Below the pieces are notes generated by a model. It was given only the letters and a program-made list of their open reading frames with translations. It searched no databases and was not told the origin of the DNA. This document shows positions 16,742 to 24,846 of a DNA stretch of 64,000 nt, one piece after another; position 1 is the stretch's first letter, and the number at the start of each line of letters is the position of its first letter. The translations under genes were made by a program, and so were the position numbers. This DNA is from JAYRZB01 sp041916675 (GTDB taxonomy: Bacteria; Pseudomonadota; Alphaproteobacteria; Rhizobiales; Devosiaceae): positions 251,360 through 315,359 of the forward strand of contig JAYRZB010000005.1 in assembly GCA_041916675.1 (NCBI GenBank). Reading direction: 5' to 3'.

Positions 16742-18160
16742 CTAGTCGGGCAGCAAATCCTTTAGCCGCAGCAGGGCGATGCGTTCGACCTGGGCGCAGG
16801 CAGTAGCGAACTCGGTGTCGCGATCATTGCCGATGCGGGTTTCGAAGGCTTTCAGGATCTGATCTTTGCTGCGCCCCTTGACTGCAATGATGAAGGGGAA
16901 GCCGAACTTTTCGACATAGGCAGCGTTGAGCGACGTGAATTTGTCGCGCTCGGCATCGGTCAGCGCATCGAGCCCGGCACCGGCCTGTTCGGCGGTGGAG
17001 GCGGCGGTGAGGCGCCTGGCGGCGGCGAGCTTTCCGGCAAGGTCAGGATGGGCGCGCAGCACCGCAAGGCGCTGATCCTCATCGGCTGAGCGGAAGACGG
17101 CACACATGGCCGAATGCAGGCCGGTGGCGGTGTCGTGGGCGGGACCCAGTTCGCGGTGGAAGGCGCCATCGGCGACCCATTCGGAATGCTCAAAGATCGA
17201 CCCAAAGACAGTGGTGAAATCATCGATCGGCATTTTCGAGGGCTGTAGTGCCGGTTCGGCATAGGGGTGATGGCTGATCCAGTGCCGGGCGATATCGATG
17301 CGCCGGGCCATCCAGACATGCTTGTGGCTCAGCACATAATCGACAAAGCGCGCCAGGGCGGCAGCGCGGCCCGGGCGACCAACGAGGCGGCAATGGAGCC
17401 CGATGCTCATCATTTTGGGCGCGCCGGCTTCACCCTCGGCATAGAGGGTATCGAAGGTGTCCTTGAGGTAGGTATAGAACTGGTCGCCGGAATTGAAGCC
17501 CTGCGGGGTGGCAAAGCGCATGTCATTGGCATCGAGCGTATAGGGAATGATCAGCTGCGGCCGGCCCCAATGCTCGCGCCAATAGGGCAGATCGTCGTCG
17601 TAGGTATCGGAAATATAAAGAAAGCCGCCTTCTTCGGAGGCGAGGTCGACGGTGTTGACCGAAGTGCGCCCGCAATACCAGCCGAGCGGCCGTTCGCCGG
17701 TAATCTCGGTGTGGAGGCGGATGGCCTCGTGCAGGTGCTCGTGCTCCCTTTCGGTCGAAAAGTCCTTGTAGTCGATCCATTTCAGGCCATGCGAGGCGAT
17801 TTCCCAATCGGCCTCCTGCATGGCGCGGACCTGGGCGGGTGAGCGGGCAAGAGCCGTGGCCACCCCATAGACGGTGACCGGCACCTTGCGGCTGGTGAAC
17901 AGGCGATGGAGCCGCCAGAAGCCGGCGCGGGCGCCATATTCATAGATCGATTCCATGTTCCAGTGCCGCTGGTTGGGCCAGGGCTGGGCGCCGACGATTT
18001 CGGACAGGAAGGCCTCCGAAGCGTGATCGCCATGCAGGATATTGTTCTCCCCGCCCTCTTCGTAATTGACGACAAACTGCACCGCGATCTTTGCGCCGCC
18101 GGGCCATTTGGGGTCGGGCGTTGTCTGGCCATAGCCATGCATGTTCCGAGGGTAGCGCAT
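16742..18160 (-). CDS. puuE: Allantoinase (PuuE) fused to OHCU decarboxylase (UraD)
   Basis: A 472-residue two-domain enzyme. Residues 1 to about 300 are the polysaccharide-deacetylase-like PuuE allantoinase (RYPRNMHGYG, NYEEGGENN, EIASHGLKWIDY, GWYCGRTSVNT), which opens allantoin to allantoate without a metal-dependent amidohydrolase fold. From residue 310 (MPIDDF) it is a UraD domain with HPDLAGKLA, STAEQAGAGL and FGFPFIIAVKG, converting OHCU to S-allantoin. The start at 18160 follows a GAGG site and leaves the family N-terminus intact. The fusion joins two consecutive steps. It belongs with alc and allA but is separated from them by the ArsR/SRPBCC pair. Confidence 0.92.
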   Translation of the reverse strand: MRYPRNMHGYGQTTPDPKWPGGAKIAVQFVVNYEEGGENNILHGDHASEAFLSEIVGAQPWPNQRHWNMESIYEYGARAGFWRLHRLFTSRKVPVTVYGVATALARSPAQVRAMQEADWEIASHGLKWIDYKDFSTEREHEHLHEAIRLHTEITGERPLGWYCGRTSVNTVDLASEEGGFLYISDTYDDDLPYWREHWGRPQLIIPYTLDANDMRFATPQGFNSGDQFYTYLKDTFDTLYAEGEAGAPKMMSIGLHCRLVGRPGRAAALARFVDYVLSHKHVWMARRIDIARHWISHHPYAEPALQPSKMPIDDFTTVFGSIFEHSEWVADGAFHRELGPAHDTATGLHSAMCAVFRSADEDQRLAVLRAHPDLAGKLAAARRLTAASTAEQAGAGLDALTDAERDKFTSLNAAYVEKFGFPFIIAVKGRSKDQILKAFETRIGNDRDTEFATACAQVERIALLRLKDLLPD

Positions 18161-18267
18161 TGGGGCCTCACAAGTGCTGATCGTCCAAATATGGCGGGGC
18201 AATCGACGCCGGACAAGCGTCGCCTTGATTTGGGCGGTCGGGACATGGGCGTCAAGAAAACCTTGGG

Positions 18268-18322
18268 AGCGGCCCCCCGGGCCGCTTGTGACCGGTCAGG
18301 GTATAATGTAGGATCATCCTAC
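18268..18322 (+). promoter_or_regulatory. Promoter and GntR-type operator ahead of the sugar-acid operon
   Basis: A consensus -10 box TATAAT at 18302-18307 is followed at once by GTAGGAT-C-ATCCTAC (18308-18322), a perfect 7-bp inverted repeat lying across the likely transcription start. That is the typical size and symmetry for FadR-class GntR repressors, and such a gene lies in the operon (20895). Just upstream is an 8-bp hairpin AGCGGCCC/GGGCCGCT (18268-18286). No good -35 is seen. Binding is inferred. Confidence 0.7.
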
Positions 18323-18404
18323 GTTTGAAAACCGGCATCGGCGTGACCGGAATTCGGGGTTCCGCCGCCCCGGACGCTGCTGCGGAAGGAAAGGCACTCC
18401 TGCG

Positions 18405-19448
18405 ATGGTCAACATCGTTGAACTTCTCGATCCCACTCCGAACCGCCTGTGGTCGCTGATGCCACAGCTTGGTGTGACCGATGTTATCTGCGTGTTCGAC
18501 GATGCCGAGCAGAAGTCGCGCTGGCTGTCGTCCAAGGGGTCGCAGGATGCACGGCCACCGGCGCTCGAGCGGCGGGTTGAGGGGGAAGCGCCCTGGGGCA
18601 AGGCGCGGCTTTCGGCCCTGCAGCAATCCTACCGGGATCATGGCCTGAACCTGGTAGGCATAGAAGATACGCCCCCGCTCGATCTTGTCCGCCTGGCGCT
18701 CCCCGGGCGGGACGAGCAGATTGAAAACCTGATGGTCCAGATCAGGGCCATGGGTGAGCTCGGTATTCCGGTGCTTTGCTACAACTGGTCCGCGATCACC
18801 AGCTGGTCGCGCACCGATGTAGCCGTGCCCTTGCGGGGCGGCGCATTGAGCACGGCCTTCGATCTTTCGGCGATGGAAGGCACGGTCAATCTCAACCCTG
18901 ACGGGCGCTATACCCATGACCAGCTCTGGAGCGGGCTTGAGTATTTTGTGCGCGCGATCATGCCCGTTGCAGAGGCGGCGGGGGTCTCTCTGGCGCTGCA
19001 TCCGGACGATCCGCCGGTCAAGGCGATCCGCGGGGTGCCGCGCATAATGAACTCGATGGATGCGTTCCGCCGCCTGCTGTCGATGAGCGACAGCCCGGCC
19101 AACGGCATTGCATTCTGCCAGGGCAACTTTGCCTTGTTCACCGACGATATTCCGGCCGCGATCCGCGAGTTCGGCGGGGCGGGGCGGATCAAGTTTGTGC
19201 ACTTCCGCGATGTGAAAGGAACGCCCGAAGCTTTCTATGAAACGTTCCACGACGATGGGCCGACCGACATGGCGGCCTGCATCAAGGCCTATAGGGACGT
19301 TGGATATGCCGGGCCAATGCGGCCAGACCACGTGCAAACCCTGTTTGGCGAGGAGAACAATCGCCCCGGTTACGAAACGATGGGTCGGCTCTTTGCGCTG
19401 GGATATATGAAGGGTCTGCGGGAGGCGGTCTATTCGGCCGCCGACTGA
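18405..19448 (+). CDS. uxuA: Mannonate dehydratase
   Basis: A 347-residue UxuA-family TIM-barrel enzyme (D-mannonate to 2-keto-3-deoxygluconate). The key block LALHPDDPP, the IPVLCYNW strand, FCQGN, HFRDVKG and MRPDHVQ are all present, with the His/Cys/Asp metal ligands of the family among them. It opens an operon with an FGGY kinase (1-bp gap) and a GntR regulator. The product fits the KDPG/KDG-type aldolase encoded at 27785, although no KDG kinase of the PfkB type is seen. Confidence 0.88.
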   Translation: MVNIVELLDPTPNRLWSLMPQLGVTDVICVFDDAEQKSRWLSSKGSQDARPPALERRVEGEAPWGKARLSALQQSYRDHGLNLVGIEDTPPLDLVRLALPGRDEQIENLMVQIRAMGELGIPVLCYNWSAITSWSRTDVAVPLRGGALSTAFDLSAMEGTVNLNPDGRYTHDQLWSGLEYFVRAIMPVAEAAGVSLALHPDDPPVKAIRGVPRIMNSMDAFRRLLSMSDSPANGIAFCQGNFALFTDDIPAAIREFGGAGRIKFVHFRDVKGTPEAFYETFHDDGPTDMAACIKAYRDVGYAGPMRPDHVQTLFGEENNRPGYETMGRLFALGYMKGLREAVYSAAD

Positions 19449-19449
19449 G

Positions 19450-20898
19450 ATGACGATCTGGCTCGGACTTGATATCGGCACCTCGTCGGTCAAGGCGGTG
19501 GCGCTGGGCGGGGAGGGCGAGGTTATCGCCTCAGCCAGAGCCTCATATTCCACCGTGCAGAAGGCACCCGGTTTTGCCGAACAGGATGCCGACGACTATT
19601 TGAGGGCGACGGCCGATGCCATCGGCCAGCTTGGCATCGATGCCGGGCGCATTGCCGGAATAGGGCTCTCGGGCCAGACGCCAACGGCGGTCTGCGTCGA
19701 TGCGTCCAGGCGCTGTGTCCGTCCTGCCATGACCTGGCAGGACAGCCGGGCGATCGAGGAAGCGAAGTTTCTTGAGGCGTCCGGCGCCGATGCAGGGACC
19801 CTGTTCGGCACGCCGCTGGCGTGGTCGCCGACCGCGATACCCGCCAAACTGCAGTGGCTGGCGCGCCACGAGCCGGAGACGGTGCGGGCGACGCGATGGG
19901 TGCTGCAGCCCAAGGACTATCTGGGAATGGCCTTGACGGGAGTGCCAAGCTCCGATCCGTGGTCATCCAAGGGCCTGTGCAATGTGCTGAGCGGCGAACC
20001 GGCATCGGATTTTCTCCAGAGCCTGGGTTGGAGCGAGAAGGTTTGCCCGCCGCTGGGTCGAGCCTGGGACGCCCGCGGTTCGGTGAGCGCGGAAGGCGCC
20101 GCGCGCTTTGGGGTGCTGGAAGGCACGCCTGTCGCCCATGGATGGAGTGATGCGCTGGCCGCCATGCTGCGTGTTGGGGCGTTCAGTGAGCCATCCGCTT
20201 TCATCCTGACCGGGACATCGGACATTGTGGGCCGCTCGTTTGCCGATGGCGCGCCCAAGGTTGATGGGTTGATGACAATCCCCAGTTCATGCGCGCCCCT
20301 GCCAGTTACGTTCGGGCCGACGCAATCGAGTGGGGATGCCGTAGAGTGGCTGGCGCGGCTGCTGGGGCGGACAGTGCCCGACCTGATGACGCTCACGCCC
20401 GGCCGCCCCGATGCGCCTCCGGTTTTTATCCCGTATCTGCGAGGGGAGCGGGCACCGATATGGAACGCCGAGGTGCGGGCAGGGTTTTCGGATGTATCGG
20501 TTGAGCACGGCGCCGGGGACATGGTTGAGGCCGTGCTGCAGGGCATCAACCTGTCGGCAAGGGATATTCTTGAGCGGGCCGGAACCGATGCACAGACGCC
20601 GATCCACATTGCCGGGGTGAGCGCCACGATCGACCGCTGGACGGCGGCGCGGCTGAAAACACTCGGGCGCCCAATGGTTTTGCATGACGAGGACAATGCA
20701 TCGGCCGTGGGAGCGGCAATGCTGGGGGCCGCAGCGGCGGGGGGCAGCCTTGCCGAGCAGGTGGCGAACGTGTCGCGTGCGGCAGCGCGGGTGACGCCGG
20801 ACGAGCAGGACATTGCCGTTTCGAGCCGCCGCTTTGCCGCTTATCGGGCGCTTTCATCGTTCGCGCTGGCAAGAGTTGGACAGGGCCAATCGGCATGA
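19450..20898 (+). CDS. FGGY-family carbohydrate kinase (xylulokinase-like)
   Basis: A 482-residue sugar kinase. The N-terminal phosphate loop GLDIGTSSVKAV (6-17), GLSGQTP, the WQDSRA substrate loop, the GTSDIV segment, YLRGERAP and the C-terminal ADP-binding region (HIAGVSA) mark an FGGY kinase, closest in feel to xylulokinases. It begins 1 bp after uxuA and overlaps the GntR gene by 4 bp. Substrate unknown: a ketose or a sugar acid is possible given the operon. Confidence 0.85.
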   Translation: MTIWLGLDIGTSSVKAVALGGEGEVIASARASYSTVQKAPGFAEQDADDYLRATADAIGQLGIDAGRIAGIGLSGQTPTAVCVDASRRCVRPAMTWQDSRAIEEAKFLEASGADAGTLFGTPLAWSPTAIPAKLQWLARHEPETVRATRWVLQPKDYLGMALTGVPSSDPWSSKGLCNVLSGEPASDFLQSLGWSEKVCPPLGRAWDARGSVSAEGAARFGVLEGTPVAHGWSDALAAMLRVGAFSEPSAFILTGTSDIVGRSFADGAPKVDGLMTIPSSCAPLPVTFGPTQSSGDAVEWLARLLGRTVPDLMTLTPGRPDAPPVFIPYLRGERAPIWNAEVRAGFSDVSVEHGAGDMVEAVLQGINLSARDILERAGTDAQTPIHIAGVSATIDRWTAARLKTLGRPMVLHDEDNASAVGAAMLGAAAAGGSLAEQVANVSRAAARVTPDEQDIAVSSRRFAAYRALSSFALARVGQGQSA

Positions 20899-21659
20899 GC
20901 ATTCCCAGCCTACCTCGTTCAGGTCACCTCAATCGCCAAAGCCTCAGCCAGGGGATTGTCGAGGAAGTGCTCTCGTGGCTGGCGGACGGGCGTTACGAGC
21001 CCGACGCCGCGCTGCCCACGGAGCGCGAACTGATGACGCATTTCGGCGTCGGGCGGAACACGGTTCGCGAGGCCATGCAGGCGATGGTTTCGATGGGCGT
21101 GGTCGATGTCAGGCCGGGCCGTGGCACAAGGGTGGTGCGGACTTCGCCTGCCGCTGTGTTGCCGCCGGAGGTGATGTCGGCACTCATGATGCCCAATACG
21201 CTCGAAGAGCTTTATGAATTCCGCTCGGTGGTCGAGCCCGGGATCGCCGCCTATGCGGCGTTGCGCGCAACCCCCGACGATATTGCCAGCATGGCCGATG
21301 CGCTTGACCAGTATGAAAAAGCCATGGCGGCGGACGAACCGGTGGCCCTGCACGACGTGCTGTTCCATCGCCAGGTGGCCGTGGCGGCGCACAATTCGAT
21401 TTATCTCAAGATCACCGACGCCGTCTCGAGCCTGCTGATCAGCGGCCGGCATGCGACCGATCTGGTGCAGAGCGCTGTGCGGTCTGCCGCTATCGACCAC
21501 CGGCAGATTCTCGAGGCGATCCGGACCCGCGATGCTGAGGAGGCACGGGGGCACATGCTGCGCCATGTGCAATCGGGCACCCGGGCACTCGCCGAAGCAC
21601 GCCGACTTACCCGCGTCCCCGCCGCCGGCGATGGGCAAGGGCCAATTGATACTCCGTGA
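20895..21659 (+). CDS. GntR regulator, FadR subfamily
   Basis: A 254-residue repressor. Winged helix at about 15-80 with PTERELMTHFGVGRNTVREA, followed by an all-helical FCD domain (residues about 100-235; LYEFRSVVEPGIAAYAA, HRQVAVAAHNSIY, DHRQILEAI), whose His/Asp residues usually bind a metal and a sugar-acid ligand. The start overlaps the kinase stop as ATGA. The likely target is the GTAGGATCATCCTAC site in front of uxuA. Confidence 0.9.
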   Translation: MSIPSLPRSGHLNRQSLSQGIVEEVLSWLADGRYEPDAALPTERELMTHFGVGRNTVREAMQAMVSMGVVDVRPGRGTRVVRTSPAAVLPPEVMSALMMPNTLEELYEFRSVVEPGIAAYAALRATPDDIASMADALDQYEKAMAADEPVALHDVLFHRQVAVAAHNSIYLKITDAVSSLLISGRHATDLVQSAVRSAAIDHRQILEAIRTRDAEEARGHMLRHVQSGTRALAEARRLTRVPAAGDGQGPIDTP

Positions 21660-21701
21660 CCTTGCGGACCAGCTCACCCAGATAATGTTAGGGCCAAATC
21701 G

Positions 21702-22601
21702 ATGAATACCACCGGCACGCCAGGCAAGACCAACCCCGCCCTTACATCTGTGGGGCGCCCCATTTTCGGACCCACGCCACCGGCGGGCGCAACGCCCTGT
21801 GCACGGCGCACGCCGCTGAGCGACAGCGAACGGGCCGAGGTGGTGGAACTGGTGGCCCAGGCGCGGGAGCAGCGCCAGACGCTGGAACTGCCCGAAAGGC
21901 TCCACACGCGCGACTGGGATACGATCACCCAGATCGTGCTCGATCTCGATGTGCGGCGCGGGCTCAAGCCAACGGGCTGGAAAATTGGCGCGGCCAGTGA
22001 AACGGTTCGTATCGCCGAGGGGCTGCCCTATCCGGCGCCGGGGCGACTGTACGAAGGCTCCATCTTTGAGAGCGGGGCAGTGCTGCCGCCGGAACTCTTC
22101 ATCAACTACCGCAATAATGAATGCGAATTTGCCTTCCGGATGGCGAGTGAGCTGCCGCCCCGACCGACGCCCTACACCGAAGATGAGGTGGCGGCGGCAA
22201 TCGACTATATGGCGCTTGCCATCGAGATTGGCGATACGGTTTTTCCGGACTGGTACGGGGTGAGCGGCTATCTTGGATCGAGCCTTGATAATGGCGGCGG
22301 GGCCGCACTGGTGCTGGGTCCGCCGATCCGCAACTGGCGGAACCTCGATCTGGCGGGGACCAGGATCGACCTTTACCTCGAAGGCACCTGGATCAAGTCC
22401 GGATATGGCGAAGCTGCGATGGGGCACCCGGTGACGTCGCTGACCTGGCTGGTCAACTGGCTCAGCGCTCGCGGCATGATCCTGGCGGCCGGGGAAACCG
22501 TCAGCACGGGCACGTGCACGGGTCACTGCTTTGCCGCACGGGGCGATTCAGTCAAAGCCGTGTTCGAGCATATCGGGGAAGTCTCAGTCAGTTATGGCTG
22601 A
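21702..22601 (+). CDS. Fumarylacetoacetate-hydrolase-fold / 2-keto-4-pentenoate hydratase-like enzyme
   Basis: A 299-residue protein of the FAH/hydratase superfamily. The acidic metal site is visible as NNECEFAFRM near 140-150, with PAPGRLYEG before it and TGTCTGHCF near the end. Members hydrate or cleave 2-keto-3-deoxy acids. The first 45 residues are extra and look flexible. It follows the GntR gene by 42 bp and most likely acts on a dehydrated sugar acid, either as an alternative or in addition to the aldolase route. Substrate not assignable from sequence. Confidence 0.8.
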   Translation: MNTTGTPGKTNPALTSVGRPIFGPTPPAGATPCARRTPLSDSERAEVVELVAQAREQRQTLELPERLHTRDWDTITQIVLDLDVRRGLKPTGWKIGAASETVRIAEGLPYPAPGRLYEGSIFESGAVLPPELFINYRNNECEFAFRMASELPPRPTPYTEDEVAAAIDYMALAIEIGDTVFPDWYGVSGYLGSSLDNGGGAALVLGPPIRNWRNLDLAGTRIDLYLEGTWIKSGYGEAAMGHPVTSLTWLVNWLSARGMILAAGETVSTGTCTGHCFAARGDSVKAVFEHIGEVSVSYG

Positions 22602-22640
22602 GGCCGTGGCATGAGAGGTTAGCGTGCGACCCTGCCGGGC

Positions 22641-23759
22641 TCAGCGCTGGCGGGGCGGGGCCGTGCTGGTTGCGGGTGAAAACACCGGCTGGTCAAACAC
22701 TGTGTGATAGACCGCGCTGCGGTTTTTCCAACGCCATTCGAGGTGATTGAGCACGGTGTCGGTAACCTGGCTCGCCGGGCGGCCGATGATGGCGAGGCGT
22801 CCGATGTGATCATTGGGCACATCGGGCGTGCCGATCTTGATGACGCTGACATCATCGGGAATCTTCAGGCCCAGTTTGTCGAACGCCGAAACAATCGACG
22901 GCCCGTCTGAAAAGCTGGAAATGACCACTGCGGTCGGCCTGCTTGCGGCAGGGCCCTCGAACAAGGGGCGCAGTGCGCCTGCAAGATCCATGAAATTGCG
23001 CTGGGCGCCGCTCATGGGGGCAAAGACTGTCGGCATGGCTGCGGGATCGGCACCCAGAAGATCGCGTGCTACCTCGAAGAACCGCGCGGCCAGACGGAAA
23101 AAGATCTGGTCGCTTTCTTCGGTGACCCAGGCGATGCGTTTGTGACCGAGACCGGCCAGGTGGGAAATGGCCAGTTTGACGCAGGTCGCCGGATCGTTGG
23201 CGATGGCGTCAACATCAAGACCATCGGCCATCTGGCCTTCAATGACCACGGCGTCGCTGATCTCGCGCAACTGGGCGAGGACGGAGCTGTGGATGCTCGA
23301 GGTGCGAGGCTGGAGGATGCAGGCATTGTAGCGCCGGGCACCGCGCAGCATTTCCAGCGCCTGCCGCGGGTCGTGATAAGTCAGCGTCATAGAATCGTAG
23401 CTGCGCTGGATCAGGGCCCGGTGAACGGAAGAGGCAATGGCATCGCTGCGCTCATAGGGGCTGTCGTAAACCAGGGTGAGGACGCTGCGCGCCGCAGACG
23501 ATGGCGATGGTTCGGGCTGAAACCGGACGAAGGTGCCACGCCCCACGTGACTTTCCACCGCGCCTTCGGAGCGCAACTGGTTCAATGCGCTCTGGACCAG
23601 GTGCTGGCTGACGCCATAATCGCTCATCAGCTTGCGGACGGTGGGCAGCCGGGTGCCCGCAGGCATGCTGACCACCATCCTGCGCAAATCATCAGCGATG
23701 TTGTGGGGGGAAAGGGTCAAGATAAACTGCTTTGCTGTGCGTGTGACGATGAGTGGCAT
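22641..23759 (-). CDS. GntR-headed, LacI-like sugar-responsive regulator
   Basis: A 372-residue protein with an N-terminal GntR winged helix (residues about 15-80; LPTVRKLMSDYGVSQHLVQS) joined to a periplasmic-binding-protein-like effector domain (residues about 92-345; HLAGLGHKRIAWVTEES is the classic LacI core, then PDDVSVIKIG). This AraR-like architecture senses a free sugar. It heads the minus-strand transporter block and probably acts at the CAATACA/ATTGTATCG cluster at 27597-27694. Confidence 0.87.
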   Translation of the reverse strand: MPLIVTRTAKQFILTLSPHNIADDLRRMVVSMPAGTRLPTVRKLMSDYGVSQHLVQSALNQLRSEGAVESHVGRGTFVRFQPEPSPSSAARSVLTLVYDSPYERSDAIASSVHRALIQRSYDSMTLTYHDPRQALEMLRGARRYNACILQPRTSSIHSSVLAQLREISDAVVIEGQMADGLDVDAIANDPATCVKLAISHLAGLGHKRIAWVTEESDQIFFRLAARFFEVARDLLGADPAAMPTVFAPMSGAQRNFMDLAGALRPLFEGPAASRPTAVVISSFSDGPSIVSAFDKLGLKIPDDVSVIKIGTPDVPNDHIGRLAIIGRPASQVTDTVLNHLEWRWKNRSAVYHTVFDQPVFSPATSTAPPRQR

Positions 23760-23851
23760 GCCTGCAAGCCAGGCGGGGGTTCGCCGTGCAATCCCTTTCC
23801 ATCGATCGGGTCTGTTTCAAAGATGCCTTCCCCGTTGCCAAAACGCCGCCG

Positions 23852-24844
23852 TTAGCGCTTTCGCGACCGGCTGTGCAGACTGTCGAGCAACATGGCCAGG
23901 ATCAGCAAAGCGCCCGTGACCAGCGATTGGAGGTAAATCGATACACCTGTCAATATCAGGGCATTGGTGATCAGGGCCATGAGCAACAGGCCAAGGAATG
24001 CGCCCCTGATCGTGCCCTTGCCGCCCAACAGGCTGGCGCCGCCAATCACCGCGGCGGCAACCGCGCGCAATTCAGCACCGACACCAAAGGACGGACCGGC
24101 CGAGGCGAGGCGCGAACTGACGACAACGCCGGCCAGAGCCGCCAGCCCACCCATGATGGCAAACAGGATCACCCGGGTGCGGGTGACATTGAACCCGGCA
24201 AGGCGGGCGGCCATTTCATTGCCGCCAAGATAATAGATGGCGCGGCCCGGAGCCGAGCGGCGCAGCAGGAAATCGGCAATCAGCAGGACCACAATCATCA
24301 GGACGATGGAATTGGGAATGCCGAGGTATGCGCCCTGGCCAAAGAACGAATAGTCCGAGTTCATGGCGCTGACAGGGAAACCCTGCGTGATGACATAGAT
24401 CAGCCCGCGCACGATAAACGCCATGCCCAGGGTGGCGATCAGCGCATTGACGCGCCCCACGGTGATGAGCAGCCCATTGGCCACCCCCACTGCGCCGCCG
24501 GCCAGAATTGCGACGCCAAAGGCAGCCAATGGTGGCCACCCTGCCAGCGTGAGCTTGGCCGCAATCACCCCGGCAAATCCGAGAATGGCACCCACTGACA
24601 GATCGAAAACGCCGCTGATGATGAGAATGGTCATGCCGGCCACGAGCAGGGCATCTTCAGCCAGGCCCTGCATCACCACCTTGAGATTGGCCAGCGTGAG
24701 GAAATAGGGCGAGGACCAGGTGAGGTAGGCGCAAAGGGCGAGGTTGAGCAGGATCAGCCGACCCTCGGTTTGCCCGAGCAGGAAGCCAGTGAGCTTGCGG
24801 AACGGCGATGATGATGTCGATGCGGGAAGGTCGGGGGCTGTCAT
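23852..24844 (-). CDS. Sugar ABC transporter permease (RbsC-type)
   Basis: A 330-residue membrane protein with about nine to ten hydrophobic helices and the family sequences ISGVFDLSVGAILGFAGV, NGLLITVGRVNALIATLGM and GGASLLGGKGTIRGAFLG. It is the membrane channel of a CUT2 importer. It starts 2 bp after the ATPase stop, in the order binding protein, ATPase, permease. Confidence 0.92.
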   Translation of the reverse strand: MTAPDLPASTSSSPFRKLTGFLLGQTEGRLILLNLALCAYLTWSSPYFLTLANLKVVMQGLAEDALLVAGMTILIISGVFDLSVGAILGFAGVIAAKLTLAGWPPLAAFGVAILAGGAVGVANGLLITVGRVNALIATLGMAFIVRGLIYVITQGFPVSAMNSDYSFFGQGAYLGIPNSIVLMIVVLLIADFLLRRSAPGRAIYYLGGNEMAARLAGFNVTRTRVILFAIMGGLAALAGVVVSSRLASAGPSFGVGAELRAVAAAVIGGASLLGGKGTIRGAFLGLLLMALITNALILTGVSIYLQSLVTGALLILAMLLDSLHSRSRKR

Positions 24845-24846
24845 GA

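Noticed and set aside
19450..20898. FGGY kinase as the missing KDG kinase
   Set aside because: Bacterial KDG kinases are PfkB/ribokinase-fold; this protein is clearly FGGY, so that step is left unassigned.
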